DNA of 64,000 nt from Phylloscopus collybita (Eukaryota > Chordata > Aves > Passeriformes > Phylloscopidae). The position numbers and the translations under genes are program-made. Below, piece after piece: positions 11,216 through 19,260 of this stretch; position 1 is the first letter of the stretch, and each line of letters begins with the position of its first letter. The stretch is taken from the NCBI GenBank assembly GCA_027886175.1, contig JAJNNQ010000031.1:3744501-3808500 (forward strand), read 5' to 3'. The notes below the pieces were generated by a model, which made no database searches, was not told where the DNA came from, and saw only the letters and a list, made by a program, of their open reading frames with translations.

Positions 11216-11223
11216 GTAATTCT

Positions 11224-11225
<2 letters not shown>

Positions 11226-11261
<36 letters not shown>

Positions 11262-11335
11262 CTGCTTTGCTGGTGCAACACACACACACGCAGGGAGGGA
11301 GACACACGCGCTCACACACACACACACACGCACAG

Positions 11336-11371
<36 letters not shown>

Positions 11372-11452
11372 CCGAAATAAATAAATAAATAACTATATAA
11401 ATAAATAAAGAAGAAATCTGCCCGGCTGGGGAGAGAGAGAGAGAGAGAGAGA
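11226..11452. repeat. Compound microsatellite cluster before exon 2
   Basis: In order: (CT)16 at 11227-11258, CA-rich sequence at 11277-11337, (GA)13 at 11341-11366, an AAAT-type run at 11376-11410, and (GA)11 at 11431-11452. The CT tract is complementary to both GA tracts, so the pre-mRNA could form either of two long hairpins. Repeat lengths are probably variable between individuals. Confidence 0.95.
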
Positions 11453-11617
11453 GGGGGAGCCCGCTCCGACCGCGTCCCACCTCCCCCGGCACGGCCAGCC
11501 TCGCCGTGTGCGTGGATGGGTTCTTTTTCGGGTGCAAACTGGGGTCCCCGTTGGCGCCCTGCGTTTAAATGGGACATCCCGATGCCCACATTGTCGCTGT
11601 GTTTGGTCGTTACATAG

Positions 11618-11718
11618 AGCCTGCGTGCTGCTGCCGCCGCCGCTGCCGCCGCCGCCGCCGCTGCTGCTGAATCAGGGAGTCGAGCCCATGCGAACTGCCA
11701 TCTGATCCACTCTTATCA
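11618..11718 (+). other. ZEB2 exon 2, 5' leader portion
   Basis: The acceptor I favour is the pyrimidine/T-rich stretch ending TTACATAG at 11617; an AG two bases later is an alternative. A second possible AG is ATCAG at 11675, but it lacks a pyrimidine tract. The leader carries GCC/GCT triplet runs (about 11631-11669), a five-codon uORF at 11688-11705 and the segment GAACTGCCATCTGATCC just before the ZEB2 start, which resembles the mammalian leader. The triplet runs make this leader somewhat longer than the roughly 69 bases I recall for human. Confidence 0.6.
11688..11705 (+). other. Minimal upstream ORF (5 codons)
   Basis: ATG CGA ACT GCC ATC TGA ends 13 bases before the ZEB2 ATG. The context is weak (C at -3, C at +4). 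Being so short and so close, it would allow little reinitiation at the first ZEB2 ATG and could favour a downstream start. Confidence 0.6.
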
Positions 11719-11791
11719 ATGAAGCAGCAGATCATGGCGGATGGCCCCAGGTGTAAGAGGCGAAAACAAGCCAACCCCCGGAGGAAAAACG
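11719..11791 (+). CDS. ZEB2: ZEB2 first coding exon (partial CDS, codons 1-24 plus one base)
   Basis: ZEB2 (SIP1) is a two-handed zinc-finger/homeodomain nuclear repressor that binds CACCT(G) sites, interacts with SMADs and drives neural crest, neural and EMT programmes. Only its N-terminal tip is here. The peptide starts MKQQIMADGPRC and contains RRKQANP at residues 14-20, the RRKQxxP-type motif that recruits the NuRD corepressor. The exon ends AAAAACG|GTAAGA, one base into codon 25, matching the human exon junction after c.73. Residue 4 is Gln where human has Pro. The first ATG has a poor context (T at -3, A at +4), whereas Met6 at 11734 has A at -3 and G at +4, so leaky scanning could also start there with NuRD motif intact. 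The zinc fingers, SMAD-binding region and CtBP sites are in later exons outside the window. Identification is firm; the downstream open frame past 11791 is intron. Confidence 0.95.
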
Positions 11792-12162
11792 GTAAGACGG
11801 CCCCCCGGGAAAACTTTTCCGGCCGGTTCCGCCGCGGCCGTGGCGTGGGGCGGGGTGGGGTGGCGGGGGGGGGTGAGGAGGAAAGGCGGCGGCAGGAGCG
11901 GGGAGCGGGACGGGGAAAGGAGCGGGGCGGGGGGGGGTGCACGGCTCCCGGCAGCCCGGGGCTGGCCGCCCCCCGCCCTCCCTGCGCGGCGTCCCGCGGA
12001 GCGGAGGGACGCGGGATGGGGGGAGCCGCTCCGCTGCCGCCGCCGCCCCAAAGTTTGTTGCGCGGGCGCGGAGCGGAGCGGGCGCTGCCCCCGTGGCCCG
12101 GAGCGGCGGGGCCGCTGCCCCGGAGCGGCGGAGGAGCGGCGGGGGCGGCCCGGCAAACCCAG

Positions 12163-12164
<2 letters not shown>

Positions 12165-12191
<27 letters not shown>
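12165..12191 (+). repeat. (CTG)9 trinucleotide repeat
   Basis: Nine perfect CTG units lie within the exon 2 CpG island, in intron 2. CTG/CAG tracts are expandable. It is not coding on either strand in any supported transcript. Confidence 0.95.
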
Positions 12192-12194
<3 letters not shown>

Positions 12195-12389
12195 GCCCCC
12201 GGTGGCTCCGGTGCTGTCAGTGCGGGGCCGGGCCGGGGCGCGGAGCGGAGCGGAGCAGAGCGGAGCGGGGCGGTGGGAGGCGCGGAGCGGCGCGGAACGA
12301 GCGGGGCGGGCGGCCCTGGGAAAAAAAAAAAAAAAAACAACCCGGCAGCGTGAGAACCCCGAGGCGGGCTGGCACCGAGTTAGCGACTC

Positions 12390-13249
12390 TCTCTCTCTTT
12401 TTCTTTTTTTTTTTTTTTCTTTTTTTTTTTTTTTTCTTTTTTTTTTTTTTATTGTTAGGGACTCGAAAATGAAACTTCCTCCTCCCTGATAATTAATAAT
12501 ACTAATGAGCTCGGTGCCCGATTGTCCGTCGCTGCCCTCTCCCCTGGTCCCCGCCGGTCGCGCAGGGCCGGGGCGCAGTGGGACGCGGTGTTCTGGGCTG
12601 ATTTCACATTTGGCAGCTCTCTCTGGTGTGGTGGGTCTCTCTTTCTCCGTCTCTCCCCGTCCCTCCCTTAGTTTCTTCCTTTCTCTCCCGGCTGATAGCC
12701 GCTTCCCCGCCGCCAGCCTCCCCCTCCCCGCCCGCAGCCCCTCCATGGCCATCCCGGCCCCACTTCCAACAACTTTCCTCTCGAAGGAGCCGGAGGAAGG
12801 AAGATATTTGTGTGAACCTGAACCCGTGCGCTTGTAGCTCAGCTACTTCATTTAAGTGGAGAGGTGGAGGTGGAGGGGGGCTGAAGGAGGAGGGGGACAC
12901 ACACAACAACAACAAACAACAACAACAACAACAAAAAACACAAAGACAAGAGAATGTTGATTAGAAACAAATGATCCCCCCCCCTTCTTTCTCTCTAGGT
13001 TGTGAGTGTGAGTGTGTGTGTGTGTGTGTGTGCGTGTGTGTGTCTTTTTCTTGTTGTGGTGGAGGCGTCGAGCCATATGGGGGAGTGATAGAGGAATTTT
13101 AGTCAGAAACTGTTCGTTATGTTACACTGGCTTTTCCCTTTGTGTTGTCTTTGATCTATTTGCTTGGCTTAGTATTACAAAAAAAAAAAAAAAAAAAAAA
13201 AAAAAAGAAAAAGAAGCAAAACCAAAAAAAAAAAAAAAACCCAACTAAA
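12390..13249. repeat. Low-complexity belt after the CpG island
   Basis: T-rich sequence at 12390-12450, (CAA)n at about 12903-12935, C-rich then GT-rich sequence at 12975-13042, and an A-rich run at 13180-13240. A pyrimidine tract ending CTCTCTAG at about 12998 resembles an acceptor but is followed by the GT repeat, so I do not call an exon. Confidence 0.8.
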
Positions 13250-14140
13250 ATAATATATTCCGAGCAGCTTCCCAAGGATCCGTTCCTTGTTATCTTTTTT
13301 TAAAGTCTCTCCCCCTCCACCACCACCCTTTACTCTTGTGTCTGTCATTATTTAAGGTGGTCCTCACAGAGGAGACCTCCCCTTCCCCTCATCTCTGGGT
13401 AATTTAGTAGACATTAAAATTACACGTAATGTTTCCCTCTCCTCTCTTGTGTTTCCTCTGTTCTTTTTATTAAATGTTGGTTATTGATTTTCTAAAATCA
13501 ATGTCTGTTGTGGGGCTTTTTTTCCCCTTACAAGTATCTAAAGCACGTTGCTGATCAACTGGATAACAAAAGCTTTGTGTCAAGTAGCCTTTTTTCTTAT
13601 GTTAAACAGTCATTTTTGAGAGAAAAAGAGAATGAGATTTAAAGCAACGCATCCAGAAGTGCTCTTTTGCAGTAAGGAATATTCTGAGCGTTTGAGGGGG
13701 TTTTATTCTTCTTCCTCAGCCTCCTTTGCTTTTCCAGGCAAGGCTATTAGTTTAGCGTGTTAAACCCATCACATGCTCTCTGGTGAGGGATGCATCTACG
13801 TGTTTAATATTTTCTCAACGTGATTTGAGTCCTAAAAAAAAACAAACCAAAAAACACCACCACCACCACCCTTGCCCCCCCGGCCAAAAAAAAAAAAAAT
13901 AAAATAAATTACTGGATGGCTGTGTTTGCCCAGGACACCAGGACCGTATCCTGGTAGTGCAGCCAAGTCTCTGGGAGCACGTATGGAGCGGGGTGGCAGA
14001 TTCTGGTTGTTCCCATGCAAAAAGGGGGTGTTTGCGGGGAGCTGCTCTAACTTGGAAAAGCCACCGCGCTTGGGAGACGAAAGTTTAATTGCGATATTTT
14101 TTTTTTTAAGGTAACCACTTAAAAGATCCTGCAAACTTCA

Positions 14141-14173
<33 letters not shown>

Positions 14174-14879
14174 ACTGCTTCTGCGAAGGGCTGAGTTCTG
14201 CCTTCAGTGTCTTGTTCTGGCCAAGACACGGGGTGTGTGGCAGGGTGTGGGGGTAGGGGGGGGAAGGAAATAATTCTCTACTTTCTGTCTGTCCCCTCTT
14301 TCCTCTTTGTGCTCCCTAATTTGTTTCTTTCATTCATTTCTGAGTGAGAAATGCCCTGGGTCTGAGGAGCAGGTAGAGCGAGGGTGGGTGTGCTTAGAGC
14401 CTTTTTTTTTTTTCATTTTCTCGACAAGCACGTATCCAATGCCTTTCCTGTTGGGAATTGCCTAGGATTTATCTGGACTGAGTGGATTTTTCTTCTTTCC
14501 TGGAATCGTGGAAAAGATGTTACTTCTGAGCTTGTGTCTTTGCTGATAACACCAGAAACGGTGATGCTTATCGAACTCGGGACAGAAATTCCTTAGAAAC
14601 GCAGCAGAACCAAAATAAAAATTTAAAAGCCACGAGGAAAAAAAAAAATAAATAGATGGTCACGAAGGAAGCGAGAGGAGTGTTAGTGAATCCCAGACAC
14701 ATTACAGACGGGGACAAAACAGAATAATCCAACTAATGTCTCAGTGGGCTCCACGCCTGTGTGCGTGTATCTGCGTGTGTGCGGGGCTGGGCAAGGCTCG
14801 GGCTGAGATACCGGGGCTGGATAAAATTACAGCGGAGCTAAATAGGGTAGAAAGGAAGCAGGCTCGGGATTTTCCAAGA
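13250..14879. other. Intron 2, mostly unique
   Basis: No exon is recognised. A (GT)14 tract lies at about 14144-14172 and a CAC-rich run at about 13855-13872. The 13430-13790 part is AT-rich unique sequence that could hold conserved elements. Confidence 0.5.
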
Positions 14880-15182
14880 TAACGGGGTTGATGAGAGCTG
14901 CTGGAGTGGAGGAGAGGTGTGCGGGGAGGGGTAGGGGAGGGGGGGGTGGGTTGAGAGAGGCGACGTGGAAATCAATGAGGGGTGAGCCCCCCGGGGAGAG
15001 GGGGGGGAAGGATGGGAAGGAGAGGACCCCGAAAGCGGGGCGGGGGGATGGGGGGTGTTGTGGGGGTGCGGGAGCGGCAGCCCAGGAATGCGGCGCAGCT
15101 CCGGGAAGTTCAGTCAGATGATTCCCAGCGCCTGACTCACTTCGCGGCACTTTCACTCGGGGAGAGAGAAGTGGCGGCAGAA

Positions 15183-15231
15183 GAGGAGGAGGAAGAGGAG
15201 GAGGAGGAGGAGGAGGAGGAGGAGGAGGAGG
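15183..15231 (+). repeat. (GGA)n purine repeat
   Basis: About sixteen GGA/GAA triplets in a row, nearly perfect from 15200. Purine-only DNA of this kind can form triplex structures. On the minus strand it gives a serine run that is not a real protein. Confidence 0.9.
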
Positions 15232-15350
15232 GGGCAGTGAGCCCCCTTTCCGCACGGGCGCCCCGCGGAGGCGGGGGCTGCGCCGGCGGCCGCAGCGCCG
15301 GTGCGGAGCGGTGCGGAGCGGGGCCCGGGAGCAGCGCTGTCCGGCCGGCA

Positions 15351-15385
15351 GCCCTGCCCTGCCCTGCCCTGCCCTGCCCTGCCCT
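15351..15385 (+). repeat. (GCCCT)7 pentanucleotide array
   Basis: Seven perfect tandem copies of GCCCT within the GC-rich island, followed by a partial copy. Probably a variable-number repeat. Confidence 0.95.
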
Positions 15386-15540
15386 GCCTGATGAGCTGCC
15401 TCTCTCCGTCTTGTTGTGGTTTGGCGTTTGTTGGCTGAGGGTTCCCCCCCACCCCTGCTCCCATCCCCACCCCTCCTTTCCGCTCCCCTCCTCGAAAATC
15501 CAAAGTGAAATTAAAATCCCCGCGAAGGGAAGGGAGGAGG

Positions 15541-16889
15541 AGGGGTTGGGGGGGGGGGGGGAAGGGGGAGGGGGAAAAGTTGTATCTAATTTACCCCAAA
15601 GTTTCAGTAAACAGCTCTCTTTGATTCCTTTGCCACCTCGCTTCCAGTTGTAAAGAAAAGGGAGAAAGTTCAATGCTTTCAGGGCGTCTGATCCAAGAAC
15701 ACAGACCAAACAAGCAGAGACGATTAGGCTTGCTCAGAGCCTTTCCCAAAAAGATACCCACCCACCCTCCTTTCCAGAGATGCTGGGGAAGGAGAGGGGG
15801 GGAAAAAAAAAAAACCTCCTTCACTTCTCACTTGAAAAAGAGGGGAAAAAAAAAAAAAAAAGGGAAAAAAAAATCGGCAAGCCTGCCTGCTGCCTTGAGT
15901 GAGTGGGAAGTGAGTCTTGTCTTCCCTGCCTGGAGAAGTTTGGAGGCAGCTAGACTGAGGCTGGGCTGTGAGGAGGCAGCTGTTCCCTGTGCAGCCCAGG
16001 TGGCAGCGGGCAGAGCGGGGCACCCGGAGCGCTCCTGGGGCCGGGCAGCTCCCCAGGGCCGCGAATCCGTTGCGAGGAGATTTACTCCGGGAGTGTTGGC
16101 TCGCTGGCTATAGCCAGGCGAATGTGCCGCTCACCCCCTCCAGGAAAAGCACCTGGAGATAGGTATTAAAAATTCATGCCATAAACGCCGGTGGCCAGGG
16201 CGTGATGATTACCCAGCCACGTTTTCTCGGCGCAGATTCACGTCCAGGCTGAGCTGTGGCATGGAGCAGGGGGAGGTTGCTTTCTGTGTCAAGTCGGATC
16301 TATTTGTTTTCTTCCGAGTTTCGAGAAACCCAGCGAATTTGGAGATCAGCGCCTGATTTACCGTTTGCCATTTGCGAACCATTCGGTGCTTGCTGGGTTT
16401 TTTTTGGTTTTTTTTTTTTTGCGTATTGCACATGCCTCGCAAGGAAAGTTTTGGGGGAATTTCTAATTGCTGCGAGGAAATGCATTGGATGGCTTGGAAA
16501 AGGCAGATTTGAAAAGGGGAAACAAAAAAAAAATAATAAATGATAAGGAAACCATTACAAGTTAATTATCGATAATTATACATAGCCAACTGCCCAAGGT
16601 AGGGAAATATGTGGGAGACTGAGATGCGAGATCTCAGGACAGGCCGGTAATATTCCCCAAGAAAAATGTGTGTCTCCCTTTAGAGTGGAAAGAAGGGTGT
16701 TGATTCTTTTACAGCAGCCCCACATTCATTCCAAGAAATAGGAAATTCCTCGCCTCACAACAGTTTTTGGCATCTGCATTATCCCAGTGCTTTTAAGGTG
16801 CATTTTCTCCTCTGTGAAAGAGAACTCTTTGTCCTTTTTTTCTCCAAGACCATGGCTTCCCAAGGTAGACACTATTTTGTGCCTGTCAC
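15541..16889. other. Intron 2, unique with A and T runs
   Basis: G run at about 15549-15561, A-rich runs at 15802-15870, T runs at 16400-16422. No exon recognised. The 16540-16620 part is conserved-looking and contains the perfect palindrome listed next. Confidence 0.5.
16563..16578. promoter_or_regulatory. 16-bp perfect palindrome with ATCGAT core
   Basis: TAATTATCGATAATTA reads the same on both strands. It joins two TAATTA homeodomain cores to a central ATCGAT, the site type bound by CUX/CUT proteins. About one perfect 16-bp palindrome is expected by chance in 64 kb, so context matters more than the symmetry. Confidence 0.5.
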
Positions 16890-17220
16890 ACAGAAAGGGA
16901 GTGCAGGTTTGCAGTGCTCACAGACAATTGATTGTCTGCCCTAATGTGTTTCATTTACATGTTTATAACGTCAATAGTGCTGGGGTGTCCACTGTACCAT
17001 TCATTCCAGCATTCCCACAAGGGTGCAATTGTCTGAATGGCCAAGTCAGACACCTTTTTGATTGCTCTTTAGTTGTCTTTTTAGAGGATAGAGAAAAAAG
17101 GAGAGAAATCTGTGGTGCAGAAACACTAGTTGAAAATATTTCAGAATTAAACGTCACCATTAAAGCAGATGTGAGCATTAGACAAACAATCTATTTTAAC
17201 TAAGGTTCTGGAGGTGGAAA
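16890..17220. promoter_or_regulatory. Candidate enhancer with inverted SMAD boxes
   Basis: CAGACAAT-TG-ATTGTCTG at 16921-16938 is an 18-bp palindrome of two SMAD-type boxes (CAGAC/GTCTG) fused to SOX-like ACAAT. A further ATTGTCTG lies at 17028-17035 and CAGAC at 17047-17051. The rest is unique AT-rich sequence. The only long frame uses no ATG and is not called a gene. Confidence 0.45.
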
Positions 17221-18095
17221 CGAATTCAGAATTGTGCACTGGTTAGTGCACACGGCATCTACTCCTGTTCCTTAATTTTTTGGGGGGCTTTTGAAGAATG
17301 ATCTGTCGTTTTCATTTTCATTTCAGCCCCTGTAAACGCAGCCACCTCCTAACTCTTTGTATGCTTAACTGTAATTTGCTATATTTTCCCTGCATATTTA
17401 CATATCTCTGTTTATGCCAACAGCGTCAGCTAACCACTGGGAAACTCTATTGAGAGAATAACTAGGCTGGGAGAAGTAGAGACTTAAAAAAAACCCAGTA
17501 GGCTCCAAATATTTCTTCATCAAGTGGGGTTTTTTGGGGAGGGTTGTTTTTTTTTTTGGTTTTTTTTTTTCCTTTTTTTGTGTGAATAAAGCGACAATGC
17601 CTAGACTTTTCCTTGCAGCAGTTTAACTTCCAGAGCAGTGCCCCAACTCCTTGCGCCTCCGATCACCATCCTCTTGCGCTGCGAGCTTGCAGCAAAAGTG
17701 TTCCGAGGAGTTCCCAAGTCAAGGGAAGATCACTTTGGAAGGTGTGCTGTGCCGTTTGGATCTGCCACCGTGTCCTTTCTCACCCGGGGTGAGGCAAGAA
17801 AAGCCTGCTCGTGGTTAGGAAGAGAATAAACGAGGCAGGCAGCTTGTTTGGGACTCTTGGAGAGGTGCGTTCTCACAGGCGCCTGCACCTCTGCGCGGTG
17901 CGCGGTGCAAGGGGGAATGGGATGGAGAGGTGTGCTCCAAAATAGCCGCTCGCCTTCCAGGTTAGATTCATTTCCCCCTAGAAAGGATGCTGATGCCAGC
18001 AGCTCCAATTAATGCAAGTCGACCTGCCCCATCCGTGATCAGAAGGGCAAAGAGCACTGAGTCCTGTAGTTTTTGCTCTGGAGGTAAAGCGAGGG
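17221..18095. other. Intron 2, unique
   Basis: Contains a small hairpin GTGCACT-GGTT-AGTGCAC at 17234-17251 and T runs at 17525-17580. No exon, repeat family or CpG island is seen. Confidence 0.45.
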
Positions 18096-18499
18096 AAAAC
18101 TTTTTTTTTTTTTTTTTTTACCTTCTCTATATAATTTTTGTGGTGATTTTTTTTTTAAATGCCTGTTTGTGGAGAGATATTTTTTCCTTTTTTTTTTTTT
18201 CCCTTTTTTTTTTTTTTTTTTTTTTTTGTGCCTAACAGGGAAGACACAGTAGATGCACCGTTAGCTGAACCCCTGACACGGCGGTCTTTTGAATGCCTTA
18301 GGTATGATTTCACTTTCGCTCACATCAATGCTGACCTGAATGCCTTTCATATCTGATCCGCTGTGTCTCTCCCAGTAAACATCCCCTGAGGGGAGAACAA
18401 AGAAAGGAGCTCTTCTTCTTCTTAATCACAATTCAGCCCATTCACCGCCGGCAGGCTACATTTGCATTCTGCAACAGAAAGCCAAGATGAAAAGAAAAA

Positions 18500-18531
<32 letters not shown>

Positions 18532-18552
18532 AAGGAAAAAAAAAAAAAAAAG
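18096..18552. promoter_or_regulatory. Unique block boxed by T-rich and A-rich tracts
   Basis: T-rich tracts (18101-18236) lie on the left and A-rich tracts (18490-18552) on the right. Between them, 18237-18480 is unique, conserved-looking sequence with TTTGCAT and TTAATCACAATTC words. The flanking dT and dA tracts are complementary and should both disfavour nucleosomes. Confidence 0.4.
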
Positions 18553-18599
18553 AGAGTGAGAAGAAGGGGGGAAAAAAAGCAGAAGGGTGGAGGCTGAGT

Positions 18600-18830
18600 A
18601 AAATAACTTAGGTGTTTGTAGCTGTTTGTTGGGCTTCCCCTAGTTACAAGCCTTATATAGATCCTGCTCTACCCAGCCTTGGCTCTTCTGACAGGCAGAT
18701 AGTGTTACAAGATGGCATGCCTGTACTATTCATGGCCACTCGCTCTAACACTTGAGGTAGAAAGTGTCAGAGAGGGATCAAATTCTACTCTGAGAAGTCT
18801 GTTATAGTTAGGGTCAGGTGTGTGTACTCT
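18600..18830. promoter_or_regulatory. Conserved-looking block with stem-loop
   Basis: Unique sequence with a CArG-like CCTTATATAG at 18651-18660 and a potential stem-loop at 18701-18752: AGTGTTA pairs with TAACACT, with weaker inner pairing of TGGCATG and CATGGCCA. No known small RNA is recognised. Confidence 0.35.
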
Positions 18831-19029
18831 CAGCTCTTGACTGCTGCCTATTATTTTGTTTTAATTACTATTATTGTTTACTCACCGTGACCTTGGGGAC
18901 GGGGTGGGTGGCAGAGGGGCTGAGGCAGATTTGGCGGGGCGAAAATCGCCTTTTCCCCCGTCGAGATGTAAAAATCTTTTTTTTTCCCTATTTTTTTTTT
19001 CTTCCCCCCCCTCCTCCCCCCCGCTATTA

Positions 19030-19260
19030 TTTTTTTGTGAAGTGCTGTGCTGGGTGTTGTTGCTGGCCGGGCCGGGGGCCGCGGTGGTGGCGGTGGCGGT
19101 GGCGGTGACAGTGGCGGGGGTGTCCCCGGGCTGGCGGCCGGCCCGGGCTGCCCCGACCCGGCGGGGAAAAGCAGCGACTCAGCGAATCCTCGGCGGCACC
19201 AGAAAATGCGCACCGAGGAGGAGGAGGTGGAGGTGGAGGAGGAGGAGGAGGAAGGCGAGA
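19030..19260. promoter_or_regulatory. Small CpG-rich cluster
   Basis: GC-rich sequence with GGT/GGC repeats (19080-19112) and a GGA run (19217-19255). It could be part of an alternative promoter. No exon boundary is clear. Confidence 0.4.

Larger units (their letters stand above)
8850..11617 (+). other. ZEB2 intron 1 (5' leader intron)
   Basis: It is bounded by the CAG|GTAGGT donor at 8849/8850 and the probable TTACATAG acceptor ending at 11617. In mammals a leader intron of ZEB2 can be retained under control of a natural antisense RNA and carries an internal ribosome entry activity; whether this holds here is unknown. The intron contains T-rich runs (8881-9055), an A-rich run with GAAA units (9235-9285), conserved-looking blocks and a dense microsatellite cluster just before exon 2. 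Between the listed blocks I see no gene. Confidence 0.65.
11600..12380. promoter_or_regulatory. CpG island spanning ZEB2 exon 2
   Basis: Very high G+C and CpG density starts at the leader triplet repeats and extends about 600 bp into intron 2. In mammals the ZEB2 antisense RNA starts from such a region. Pentamer GGAGC runs (12238-12300) recur as in the first island. Long frames of up to 380 codons on the minus strand are composition artefacts: low complexity, and interrupted by the poly-T tract. Confidence 0.8.
14880..15540. promoter_or_regulatory. GC-rich island in intron 2 (possible alternative promoter)
   Basis: High G+C with many CpG, a GGA array, a GCCCT array and a GGAGCGGTGCGGAGC-like segment at about 15303-15320. 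Mouse Zeb2 has several alternative untranslated exons with their own promoters, so an intronic start site is plausible. No donor-bearing exon could be fixed by eye. A second small GC-rich stretch lies at 15980-16100. Confidence 0.45.

Noticed and set aside
12165..12191. (CTG)9 as a coding polyglutamine or polyleucine tract
   Set aside because: It lies in intron 2, in no supported transcript frame.
11792..12489. Continuation of the ZEB2 frame past codon 24
   Set aside because: The GGTAAGA donor matches the known ZEB2 junction; the read-through peptide is low-complexity and unlike ZEB2 codon 25 onward.
11610..12752. 380-codon minus-strand open frame over the exon 2 CpG island
   Set aside because: It is a GC-rich, low-complexity frame with Gln, Lys, Pro and Arg runs from CTG, poly-T and GC repeats. 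It crosses ZEB2 exon 2 antisense and has no domain.
12975..13042. Splice acceptor at about 12998 with downstream exon
   Set aside because: The pyrimidine tract is simple C/T sequence, and the would-be exon is a GT microsatellite.
15183..15385. CRISPR-like direct repeats
   Set aside because: These are simple GGA and GCCCT tandem repeats without spacers, in a vertebrate genome.
16787..17203. 138-codon plus-strand frame
   Set aside because: It begins at GTG rather than ATG, has no domain, and overlaps a regulatory-looking block.
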